Of a DNA stretch of 64,000 nucleotides, positions 1 to 7,546 are shown one piece after another. The notes under the pieces were generated by a model. The model was not told the origin of the DNA, did no database searches, and saw only the letters and a list, made by a program, of their open reading frames with translations. Numbering within the stretch: the stretch's first letter is position 1; each line of letters starts with the position of its first letter. The stretch is from the NCBI RefSeq assembly GCF_039831995.1, contig NZ_JBDOIO010000003.1, forward strand, positions 806,001 to 870,000, given 5' to 3'. The position numbers and the translations under genes were made by a program. This stretch comes from Paenibacillus pabuli (lineage in GTDB: Bacteria; Bacillota; Bacilli; Paenibacillales; Paenibacillaceae).

Positions 1-1
1 T

Positions 2-1114
2 ATCGCGGGTATTTTGGATCGTATTGCAGATACCATGCATATTTCGTTAATTGCTGCCGGGCAGCTGATCACCATATTTTCACTCGTTTATGCACTTGGC
101 ACACCGATTATCATTGCCTTGACTTTCCGCTTCGATCGGCGCAAGCTATTGCTCTATTTCCTTGGTCTGTTTGTTGTAGCCAATGTTCTCGCTTATCTCC
201 TGCCAGGGTATGGGCTGTTCGTCGCTGCCCGTGTACTAATGGCTTTAGGGGCCGGAGTTGTTGTAGTTACCGCCTTGACGGTGGCTTCCAAAGTTGCTGC
301 TGAAGGCAAACAAGCGAGTGCTATCGCCACGGTCATCACTGGGTTCACAGCCTCTCTGATCATTGGTGTACCCTTGGGAAGAATCGTAGCAGCCTCATGG
401 GACTGGAAACTTGTTTTTGCAGGGATTGCCGTGCTCGGTGTGATTGCCATGATTGTGATTGCATTATCCATTCCGTCATCGGACGGAGAAGCACCTGTCC
501 CACTGAAAAAACAATTATCTCTGCTGAAGCAACCTCGAATTGGATTGGCGTTGCTGGTGACGTTTTTCTGGCTTGGTGGTTATTCCATTGCATATACTTA
601 CATTTCACCTTATCTGGTCTCTGTCGCAGGCATGAGTGAAGCTGTGCTAAGTTCGGCCTTACTTGCCTTTGGCATTGCGAGTTTGATCGGCTCCAAAGTT
701 GGGGGATACAGCGCGGATCGTATAGGGGTGAAACGTACTCTTTTCATAGGTATGGCATTGCATATTGTCAGTTTGGTGATGCTGAACTTGACGGCCCACG
801 CTTCTGTGACCATTTTCGCCATTCTCATTCTCTGGTCATTTGCAGCGTGGTCATCGGGCCCAACTCAACAATATAATCTGGTTACCATGGCACCCGAATC
901 CTCTGGCATCATGCTGAGTCTGAACAGTTCGGTGATGCAGCTCGCAATGGCTGCCGGTGCTGGAATTGGCGGAATCGCCGTCAACTCGGTTTCGTTGTCA
1001 TCCATTACCTGGATTGGAGCTGCCGGCGTTACTATTGCATTGATCATCATGATGCTTTCTTACCGCTCTACCTCAATTAAACCTTCACCAATAGACGCAA
1101 ATAACGTTGCATGA
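2..1114 (+). CDS. MFS exporter, PbuE-like (5' end outside window)
   Basis: Twelve-helix major facilitator of the DHA1 type that exports small molecules by proton antiport. The frame is open from base 2, and the first visible residues (IAGILDRIADTM) match the end of helix 1 in Bacillus PbuE, the purine base/nucleoside exporter, so roughly 25 N-terminal residues lie outside the window. The TTG at 14 is in frame but is not the true start. Resemblance to PbuE runs throughout, including the GVPLG stretch after helix 5 and the SSGPTQQYN loop near helix 10. Purine specificity is inferred from this resemblance only. A terminator follows the stop. Confidence 0.85.
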   Translation: MAGILDRIADTMHISLIAAGQLITIFSLVYALGTPIIIALTFRFDRRKLLLYFLGLFVVANVLAYLLPGYGLFVAARVLMALGAGVVVVTALTVASKVAAEGKQASAIATVITGFTASLIIGVPLGRIVAASWDWKLVFAGIAVLGVIAMIVIALSIPSSDGEAPVPLKKQLSLLKQPRIGLALLVTFFWLGGYSIAYTYISPYLVSVAGMSEAVLSSALLAFGIASLIGSKVGGYSADRIGVKRTLFIGMALHIVSLVMLNLTAHASVTIFAILILWSFAAWSSGPTQQYNLVTMAPESSGIMLSLNSSVMQLAMAAGAGIGGIAVNSVSLSSITWIGAAGVTIALIIMMLSYRSTSIKPSPIDANNVA

Positions 1115-1150
1115 AAAAAGATGTGTAGTTGAATTTGTAGACAACAGCAA

Positions 1151-1187
1151 AAAGAGAGGGCCTGTACACTTACAGGCCCCCTCTTTT
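1151..1187. terminator. Bidirectional rho-independent terminator
   Basis: A 16-bp stem with one mismatch and a CACT loop (arms 1151-1166 and 1171-1186), A-rich before and T-rich after. It sits between the converging MFS exporter and SDR gene and can serve both. Confidence 0.85.
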
Positions 1188-1204
1188 CCTTACTTTTCCA
1201 ATTA

Positions 1205-1960
1205 TTATTGTGCAGTGACTGCGCCGTCAATCGGATATACAGCCCCATTGATATAAGGAGCTTCATCTCCAAGCAGGAAGGCAACCAGATTCGCGATCTC
1301 TTCCGGTTTCCCAAGCCGTCCGGATGGAATGCTGTCCACGGTTGCTTTGAACACCTCCGGGTTGTCTTTGCCGAATTGAATAACCATTGGCGTCTCAATT
1401 GTTCCTGGTGCAATTGCATTTACCCGAATGTTGTCTTTACCGTATTCGATGGCTGCTGTACGGGTCAAACCAACGACGCCATGCTTGGTAGCTGCATAAG
1501 GGGCAACGGCCGGAACGCCGACAATACCCGCAGTCGAGGCCGTGTTGAGAATGGCACCGCCACCTGTTTTAAGCATTTCGGTAATGACATATTTCAGACC
1601 ATAAAATACACTTCTCAGGTTAATATCGATAATTTGGTCAAACTGTTCAATCGTATGTTCGATTAGCTTGACTCCAGGTCCTGCAATGCCTGCATTGTTG
1701 AAGAACATATCAATTCGCCCGAATTCTTCTACTGCTTTTTTGACATAATTCTCTACGTCACTGGCCTTGCTGACATCTGCCTGTACGAAAATGGCTCTGG
1801 CTCCGAGCTTCTCAATCTGTTTAACTGTTTCTTGTCCGGTCTCTTCGACGAGATCAACAACCACAATGGATGCGCCCTTCTCTGCCAGCTTCAGTGCAGC
1901 TGCTTGACCCAATCCACTTCCTGCTCCGGTAATAATGGCTACTTTACCTGTGTGACTCAT
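1205..1960 (-). CDS. SDR family NAD(P)-dependent oxidoreductase
   Basis: A 251-residue classical short-chain dehydrogenase/reductase. The cofactor motif TGAGSGLG is at residues 11-18, NNAG at 88-91, and the catalytic tetrad N114, S142, Y155, K159 is complete. Asp36 after strand 2 (VVVDL) favours NAD(H) over NADP(H), an inference. A GGAGGAG ribosome site lies just upstream of the ATG. It resembles glucose 1-dehydrogenase/3-oxoacyl reductase-like SDRs, but nothing fixes the substrate. It is transcribed alone, with a terminator after it and about 290 bases separating it from poxB. Confidence 0.85.
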   Translation of the reverse strand: MSHTGKVAIITGAGSGLGQAAALKLAEKGASIVVVDLVEETGQETVKQIEKLGARAIFVQADVSKASDVENYVKKAVEEFGRIDMFFNNAGIAGPGVKLIEHTIEQFDQIIDINLRSVFYGLKYVITEMLKTGGGAILNTASTAGIVGVPAVAPYAATKHGVVGLTRTAAIEYGKDNIRVNAIAPGTIETPMVIQFGKDNPEVFKATVDSIPSGRLGKPEEIANLVAFLLGDEAPYINGAVYPIDGAVTAQ

Positions 1961-2158
1961 TCTGATCTCCTCCAGTTGTGTTAGTCATCTTGTCATCGGA
2001 TCGACACATTGCTTATGAAACGTAATTCAACAATTTGCGACATATGTAGGTTTATACTGACATAAATCCTGCCTGACTTTACCTATTTTAATGGACTTAC
2101 AACATAAAAACAAACCATATTATATAAGTGCATACCATGATATGGATCACAGTCTGGC

Positions 2159-2220
2159 CATCTCAAGAAGGAGAGTCTTCACCATTAAGTGAAATTTTCA
2201 CTCTCCATTCTCATGAGATG
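2159..2220 (-). repeat. Long bulged hairpin downstream of poxB
   Basis: Arms 2159-2176 and 2200-2220 pair over 18 positions apart from two small bulges, and the loop holds a second TTCAC/GTGAA stem. It lies about 30 bases after the poxB stop. There is no clear T run, so it may be a 3'-end stabiliser or a weak terminator. The rest of 1961-2251 is AT-rich upstream DNA of the SDR gene with nothing else recognisable. Confidence 0.5.
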
Positions 2221-2251
2221 TACATTACAAGCATTCGAACCACACCCATCA

Positions 2252-3979
2252 TTATCTAAGCAAGTTGGTTTTCGCAAGCTCGATCAATTCATCGCCACGT
2301 CCGTTCAGTACAGCCTTCATCATCCACAACGTGAATCCTTCAGCCTGTTTAATATTGATCTTCGGAGGCAAGGACAGTTCCTGACGATTCACCACCGCAT
2401 CAATCAGAACAGGTCCATCATGCTGAAGGGCACGCTCCACCGCTCCCTCCAGTTCGGCGGGATCTTCCACCCGAATGCCTTCGATACCCATCGCCTGTGC
2501 AACCATAGCGAAGTTGGGATTCACAAGTTCTGTGCCCGATTCAAGGAATCCTGCCGCTTTCATCTCCAGTTCTACAAAGCTCAGTGCACCGTTATTGAAC
2601 ACGACCACTTTTACCGGAAGATTATGCTGTTTGAGTGTTAGTAGATCCCCCATCAACATTGCAAGCCCGCCATCTCCGGACAACGAGATCACTTGCCTTC
2701 CCGGATTCGCGACCTGTGCTCCTATCGCCTGTGGAAGTGCATTTGCCATGGTACCATGATTAAATGAACCAAGTAATCTTCGGTTGCGACTCATTTCAAG
2801 ATAGCGTGCGGCCCATACCGTCGGTGTACCTACATCACATGTGAAAATTGCATTTTCCCCTGCAGCATCACTAATCACTTTGGTTAAATACTGCGGATGG
2901 ATCGGTTTTTTTCCGGGTTTTCCGACGGCAAGTTCATCCAGTTCCTTTCGTACCTTTAGGTAGTGGTCCACGCTCTTACGCAGATGTTTGTCATTATGCT
3001 CGTGTGTCAGTAAAGGCATCAAAGCCTCAATAGTCGATTTGACATCTCCGCACAACCCATAGTCCAGCTTCGTGCGTCGACCAAGGTGAGATGATTGTAT
3101 GTCGACCTGAAGGACGATCGCATCCTCCGGATAGAATTGACGATAAGGAAAATCCGTTCCGAGCATCAACAACACATCACAGTCCATCATGGCATGATAA
3201 CCGGATGAGTATCCAATTAAGCCGGTCAAGCCGACTGAATAGGGATTGTCGTACTCCAGATACTCCTTACCCCGCAAAGCTATAACCATTGGGGATTTCA
3301 GACGATCACACAGCTGCATAAGGGACTCTTGCGCACCTGCACATCCCGCCCCACATAGCAGCGTAATTTTTTTGTCCTGATTCAGGTAATCGGCCAATTT
3401 CCGCAGTTCCTGTTCAGAAGGGTGAACTACAGGCTGAGTCACATGATAGACATGCTCGGGAACCGGCAGATTCGCTGCCTCAAGACCTGCCACGTCTCCT
3501 GGAAGAACAATGACGGATACGCCTGAACGCGAGACAGCAGTTTGCAATGCCATGGTAACGGAACGAGGCATTTGTTTGGCTGTCGTAATAACCTCACAAT
3601 AATGACTGCATTCCTGGAATAGATATTCGGGATGAGTCGATTGGAAATAATCGCTCCCGATCTCATCACTAGGAATATGAGCAGCAATGGCGAGGACCGG
3701 CACGCGGTTTCGGTGACAGTCGTACAAGCCGTTAATCAGATGCATATTACCCGGCCCGCTGCTGCCAGCACATACAGCGATACTTCCACTTACCTGGGAA
3801 TCAGCTCCAGCAGCAAATGCGGCCACTTCTTCATGGCGAACATGAATCCATTCGATTTTACCCGATCGCCGGATGGAATCCAGTACTGCATTAAGAGAGT
3901 CTCCCACGATACCATATATCCGTTTGATTCCTGCATTTAATAATGCTTCAACCAGTACATCTGCGATTGTTTTTTTCAT
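2252..3979 (-). CDS. poxB: Pyruvate oxidase / pyruvate:quinone oxidoreductase (PoxB type)
   Basis: Thiamine-diphosphate and FAD enzyme that converts pyruvate to acetate and CO2 and passes electrons to membrane quinone. The 575 residues follow E. coli PoxB (572) in register: GDSLN at 26-30, the ThDP-activating Glu in RHEEVAAF (E50), the SSGPGN loop, the DVGTPTVWAARY segment and the SGDGGLAM ThDP/Mg motif near 430. The last 20 residues end in GRGDELIELAKTNLLR, almost the E. coli lipid-binding tail, which supports a membrane-activated quinone-linked enzyme rather than the H2O2-forming Lactobacillus type. The Shine-Dalgarno is AAAGGAGA. The electron acceptor here would be menaquinone (inference). 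Confidence 0.92.
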   Translation of the reverse strand: MKKTIADVLVEALLNAGIKRIYGIVGDSLNAVLDSIRRSGKIEWIHVRHEEVAAFAAGADSQVSGSIAVCAGSSGPGNMHLINGLYDCHRNRVPVLAIAAHIPSDEIGSDYFQSTHPEYLFQECSHYCEVITTAKQMPRSVTMALQTAVSRSGVSVIVLPGDVAGLEAANLPVPEHVYHVTQPVVHPSEQELRKLADYLNQDKKITLLCGAGCAGAQESLMQLCDRLKSPMVIALRGKEYLEYDNPYSVGLTGLIGYSSGYHAMMDCDVLLMLGTDFPYRQFYPEDAIVLQVDIQSSHLGRRTKLDYGLCGDVKSTIEALMPLLTHEHNDKHLRKSVDHYLKVRKELDELAVGKPGKKPIHPQYLTKVISDAAGENAIFTCDVGTPTVWAARYLEMSRNRRLLGSFNHGTMANALPQAIGAQVANPGRQVISLSGDGGLAMLMGDLLTLKQHNLPVKVVVFNNGALSFVELEMKAAGFLESGTELVNPNFAMVAQAMGIEGIRVEDPAELEGAVERALQHDGPVLIDAVVNRQELSLPPKINIKQAEGFTLWMMKAVLNGRGDELIELAKTNLLR

Positions 3980-4102
3980 GACTGATCTCCTTTAATCGCT
4001 TATTTTGAGTTATGTTTCCACCCCGGTAATATACCTATTCTTATACCCCAATCTTTCGAAACCCGAATCAAAATCATATGTATTTTTGGGTATATCAAAC
4101 AG

Positions 4103-4150
4103 AAACACCCCTATCTAGCTCCGTCTACACGGAGCTAGATAGGGGTGTTT
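4103..4150 (-). terminator. 22-bp perfect hairpin terminator
   Basis: Arms 4103-4124 and 4129-4150 are perfect reverse complements with a four-base CTAC loop. On the minus strand the stem ends in GTTTCTGTTT, so it is probably the terminator of the SDR gene at 4201-4968. The perfect 22-bp stem is unusually long. Confidence 0.8.
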
Positions 4151-4200
4151 CGTTGTTTCTTTTCCAACAATATATTAGCAATTAAATGAACACATCTCAA

Positions 4201-4968
4201 TCAAATAGCTGGCATTACGTTGCCGCCACTGACCGGGATATAGGCACCTGTAATAAAAGAGGACAGATCCGAGGCCAAAAATGCTACCGCATTGGCAATC
4301 TCCTGGTCTTCACCCCTGCGTTTCAAAGGGACCGTACGTGTGTACGCCTCATCATGTCCAGGCTCGCTGTTGCGGTCACGATCGCTTATCGTCCAGCCGG
4401 GAGCGACCTGGTTAACAGTAATCTGATACTCTCCGACTTCCTTGGCAAGTACCCGATACAATCCGTCCATACCACGCTTACCTGCGGTATATGCTGATTG
4501 TGTCGCAAAGTTCTGCATGGCACATTCCGTATTGATGCCGATAAATCGACCGCCTTTGGCTTCCTTCATGTACGGAATAAATGCTTTTGCAAGATATACA
4601 CTCTGCAGCACGCAAGATTCGAACTGGCTGATGTAGTCCTCAGGAGATTGTTCCAGTACGGTGGTCCATTCATATTGAATAACCGCATTAGCGACGACAA
4701 TGTCAACCCCGGCGACGCCGAGACCAGCCTGAATCTGATCCCGCATCTGCATAGCCGTTTCCTGCTTCGTAATATCCCCTTGAACGATCACTGCCTGTCT
4801 GCCACTCGCCTCAATCTCTTGCTTAAGTTCGAGAGCCTTTGTTTCATTGTTTATGTAATGCAGCGCGAGATTGGCCCCACAACTAGCCAGCGTACGGGCG
4901 ATCACTCTCCCGAGTTGTCCAGTGGAGCCAGTGACCAGCGCGGTCTTGCCTGTAAGATCCAATTGCAT
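4201..4968 (-). CDS. Divergent SDR family oxidoreductase with altered active site
   Basis: A 255-residue Rossmann-fold short-chain dehydrogenase relative. TGSTGQLG is at 13-20 and the YxxxK pair is Y160/K164. The usual Ser 13 residues before Tyr is Thr147, the usual catalytic Asn aligns with Cys119, and the NNAG motif reads ANAV. The C-terminus (ITGAYIPVSGG) is typical of the family. Activity is therefore uncertain: it may be a slow or specialised reductase, or a non-catalytic protein. A GAGAGG ribosome site precedes the ATG. The Dabb gene upstream is on the same strand with a gap of about 110 bases, so co-transcription is possible. Confidence 0.8.
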   Translation of the reverse strand: MQLDLTGKTALVTGSTGQLGRVIARTLASCGANLALHYINNETKALELKQEIEASGRQAVIVQGDITKQETAMQMRDQIQAGLGVAGVDIVVANAVIQYEWTTVLEQSPEDYISQFESCVLQSVYLAKAFIPYMKEAKGGRFIGINTECAMQNFATQSAYTAGKRGMDGLYRVLAKEVGEYQITVNQVAPGWTISDRDRNSEPGHDEAYTRTVPLKRRGEDQEIANAVAFLASDLSSFITGAYIPVSGGNVMPAI

Positions 4969-5076
4969 GGAGACAGCACCTCTCTGGTTCTAAATCAATG
5001 AATGAATAACTGCTAATGCAGCTTGATGAACTAAAACGATTTCGGAACGTATCATTTCTGGCCCTAAACCATTTAT

Positions 5077-5388
5077 TTAATTCATATTCCCGTGTTTAAT
5101 CAAATCAATCTCCTGAAAACGGCTGACTTCCTTCTCCCAACGTTCTTCCACGTATTTGCGGTGAACCGGGTGATCGTTGTAGGCATCGTAAGCTGCTTGA
5201 TCGGCGAAAACCATTGAGAAACTGTAGTCAAACTCATTTTTGGCGCTTATCTGACGCAGTACCTGAAAGTTCTCCACGCCCGGAATGGCTGCAAGCGCAT
5301 CCGCACTTTCCTTCAGAAAAGCCTCAGCCTCAGGTGTATCCTTGCCAGCGTAAAGTGTAAACGTAACCATATGTGTAATGCTACTCAT
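5077..5388 (-). CDS. Dabb (stress-responsive alpha/beta barrel) family protein
   Basis: A small ferredoxin-like alpha/beta protein of 103 residues. It starts with HMVTFTLYAG, the usual family beta strand, and keeps the conserved FDYSFSMVFAD and Y-HPVHRKYVEE segments. The start is placed at the ATG at 5388 because GGAGGAGGAA lies immediately upstream; an in-frame TTG at 5406 overlaps that ribosome site. Family members are dimers, some linked to stress and some acting on polyketide-like or aromatic small molecules. No function can be assigned here. Confidence 0.8.
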   Translation of the reverse strand: MSSITHMVTFTLYAGKDTPEAEAFLKESADALAAIPGVENFQVLRQISAKNEFDYSFSMVFADQAAYDAYNDHPVHRKYVEERWEKEVSRFQEIDLIKHGNMN

Positions 5389-5521
5389 CTCTATTTCCTC
5401 CTCCAATATGATTTCACTCCTTTCCTAGTTTACCTCTGAATGATATGTAAGCGCAATCCTTAATAAAATATGTCAGAGTTTGGAGCATGGGTATACCTCG
5501 TAAGTGATTCTGAAGAACATA

Positions 5522-5551
5522 GAAAAACCCCGAGAACGAATTCCCGAGGTT
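5522..5551 (-). terminator. Terminator of rpmE2 with UUCG tetraloop
   Basis: On the minus strand an 11-bp stem (two G-U pairs) is capped by TTCG and followed by GGGGTTTTT. Arms are 5526-5536 and 5541-5551. It lies 22 bases after the rpmE2 stop. Confidence 0.85.
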
Positions 5552-5573
5552 GATCTTGTCATCTATGGACAGA

Positions 5574-5825
5574 CTAGTTTTTGAGGTTGTATTTACGGTT
5601 AAACTTATCAACACGACCACCGATGTCCACGTTTCTTTGTTTACCAGTGAAGAAAGGGTGGGATGCGGAACTAGTGTCCACACGGATTACAGGGTAAGTG
5701 TTACCATCTTCCCATTCCATTGTCTCGTTCGAAAATTTAGTCGAAGAGCTCAGGAATTTGTAATCAGCACTTGCATCGTAAAAAATGACAGTTTGTGTCT
5801 TTGGATGGATATCAGCTTTTGGCAT
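5574..5825 (-). CDS. rpmE2: 50S ribosomal protein L31 type B
   Basis: An 83-residue L31 of the zinc-free (C-minus) type. It has no cysteines, and the block [10 protein letters not shown]...[10 protein letters not shown] followed by [10 protein letters not shown] is diagnostic of type B. In B. subtilis the equivalent (YtiA) replaces zinc-binding L31 when zinc is scarce and is controlled by Zur. No TCGTAA-N3-TTACGA box is visible in the short upstream region here, unlike the zinc island at 20.6-27 kb, so regulation may differ. AGGAG precedes the ATG by about 11 bases. A strong terminator follows. Confidence 0.95.
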   Translation of the reverse strand: MPKADIHPKTQTVIFYDASADYKFLSSSTKFSNETMEWEDGNTYPVIRVDTSSASHPFFTGKQRNVDIGGRVDKFNRKYNLKN

Positions 5826-5967
5826 AATCTATTTACACTCCTTTAAATGGGTACTTCCTTGAATAGAACTAAATTTTATTATACTCTTTTTTTGGACAAA
5901 GTACCAGCAGGATTTGAAGAAACGATAAATTTTACCTATTCGCTACAATCTGCACCTGATCTTCGTT

Positions 5968-6234
5968 CTAAGTTATTCCCTTCTCCAGTACATCTAGCAT
6001 ATACTCCAGAGCCTCCAATTCATCTCTTCCTCTCGTCTGCAATCTGACTACACTACCATGACGAATCGGAAGAAGCGCCATGCCAAGCAGGCTTTTAACA
6101 TCAACACGATGCTCATGCTCAGACCCGACAAACGACAACGAAATATCCGAGGCAAAACGTGACGCTTGAGAAGATACAGACATCAGATCATCCCGGTGAA
6201 AATCAGAGTGAATCGTAAATTCATGTGTTCTCAC
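5968..6234 (-). CDS. HPr-like protein with degenerate active-site loop
   Basis: An 88-residue protein of the HPr fold (phosphocarrier of the PTS). VDVKSLLGM at 44-52 keeps the regulatory-serine motif (Ser48, equivalent to Ser46 of HPr), and the fold continues to EALEYMLDVLEKG. The catalytic loop GIHARPAT is replaced by DFHRDDLM: a His remains (His13) but the ARPA that shapes the site is gone. It is therefore unlikely to carry phosphate from Enzyme I normally, and could be a regulatory paralogue like Crh, which itself lacks the His. The start is a GTG; AAAGGA lies about 10 bases upstream. It stands alone between rpmE2 and the zinc dehydrogenase. Confidence 0.72.
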   Translation of the reverse strand: MRTHEFTIHSDFHRDDLMSVSSQASRFASDISLSFVGSEHEHRVDVKSLLGMALLPIRHGSVVRLQTRGRDELEALEYMLDVLEKGIT

Positions 6235-6354
6235 AACCTTCAGTTCCTTTCGCTAAGTAGCTTACCAACTTGAGTGGTTTGTATCCATTTATATATTAAA
6301 ATCTCCATGAATTATACCATGTAATGGGAGCTTGTATAATCATTAATTTGGTGA

Positions 6355-6389
6355 AAAAACAAAAAAAGAAGCCCCGGATTCGGGACTTC
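6355..6389 (-). terminator. Terminator of the xylosidase operon
   Basis: On the minus strand GAAGTCCCG-AATC-CGGGGCTTC forms a 9-bp stem (one G-U; arms within 6368-6389) followed by seven T residues. It lies 13 bases after the stop of the zinc dehydrogenase. Confidence 0.88.
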
Positions 6390-6401
6390 CTAAGCAGAGA
6401 A

Positions 6402-7469
6402 TCAAATACCGTTGGGATAAACCATCACTTTCAGACTGCCGCTCTTATTGTGCAGTGCCCGCTCCATCGCTTGTTGAGTTTCATCCAGGGAATAACGATC
6501 GGTGATCAAGGACAACACATCATGCTGACCCGAACTCAGGAACTCAATCCCGGCTGGATAGGTGTTCGCATATCGGAATATTCCGTAAATGTCGACCTCG
6601 TTGTCGGCGATAAAAGGAACATTCAGTGCAATCTCGTCCTGTGCCGGCAGACCCACAATGGCAAGCTTGCCTCCCCGTCGCAATGAGTACAATGCAGATT
6701 GGAGGGCCTTGGGGTTCCCGGCAGTTTCCCATGCCGTGTCCACACCGACTCCATTCGTTAACTCACGGATGACCGCCTGTGCATCCTCGTTCCGCACATT
6801 AATGGTATGTGTGGCTCCCATGCGCCGAGCAGCTTCAAGCCGAACTTCCTCCAGGTCTGTAACGATAATTTTGTCGACTCCGAATGATTTTGCAGCTGCC
6901 ACAGCCATCAGTCCAACAGGCCCCATGCCCATAATCGCCAGCGTGGTTCCAGGAGCAAGTTTACTTCGACGTGCAGCGTGGATTCCCACAGAGAAAGGCT
7001 CGTTCATGGCAGCTTCCTCAAATGACAGATGATTCGGGATTGGAAAAACCATATCCTCACGAATGGTCATGTACTGTACAAATGCGCCATCAACAGGTGG
7101 GGTTGCCAGGAATTGTACATCCGGACACAGGTTGTAACGTCCTTCTTTGCATGCCGTGCAGCGTCCACAAGTAACACCTGGTTCAATGGCAACCCGATCT
7201 CCCGCTTTTAAGCGCGATACGTTCAAGCCTACAGCAGCTACGATACCGGCGCATTCATGCCCAAGGATAATGGGCTTTTCCACGACAAATCTGCCGATTC
7301 TTCCGTGTTCAAAATAATGTACATCCGACCCGCATACGCCCACTGCCATGACCTGAATAAGGACTTCGTCCTCTGCCGGCTTGGGTACTGCCTGTTCCCG
7401 GGTGATGATTCGTCCTGGTTCAGTCATTACAGCTGCTTTCATGGTCTCGGGTAATTGATGCTGTCCCAT
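6402..7469 (-). CDS. Zinc-dependent polyol dehydrogenase (sorbitol/xylitol type)
   Basis: A 355-residue medium-chain alcohol dehydrogenase of the sorbitol dehydrogenase branch, oxidising a polyol to a ketose with NAD. Catalytic zinc ligands are C46, H71, E72 with E157 nearby. The structural zinc lobe is C101, C104, C107, C115. The Rossmann motif GMGPVG is at 181-186, and the Asp in IVTDLE after it suggests NAD. AGGAGG precedes the ATG. It is the last gene of the beta-xylosidase/alpha-glucuronidase operon, 77 bases after aguA, so a pentitol or another xylan-derived sugar is a plausible substrate (inference). Confidence 0.88.
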   Translation of the reverse strand: MGQHQLPETMKAAVMTEPGRIITREQAVPKPAEDEVLIQVMAVGVCGSDVHYFEHGRIGRFVVEKPIILGHECAGIVAAVGLNVSRLKAGDRVAIEPGVTCGRCTACKEGRYNLCPDVQFLATPPVDGAFVQYMTIREDMVFPIPNHLSFEEAAMNEPFSVGIHAARRSKLAPGTTLAIMGMGPVGLMAVAAAKSFGVDKIIVTDLEEVRLEAARRMGATHTINVRNEDAQAVIRELTNGVGVDTAWETAGNPKALQSALYSLRRGGKLAIVGLPAQDEIALNVPFIADNEVDIYGIFRYANTYPAGIEFLSSGQHDVLSLITDRYSLDETQQAMERALHNKSGSLKVMVYPNGI

Positions 7470-7546
7470 TCGTTGTTCGCCTCCTCATGGTTGCCTATGC
7501 TGTCCTTAAATTCAAGTACAAACGGTACGTGCAGTTGATGTCTCTA

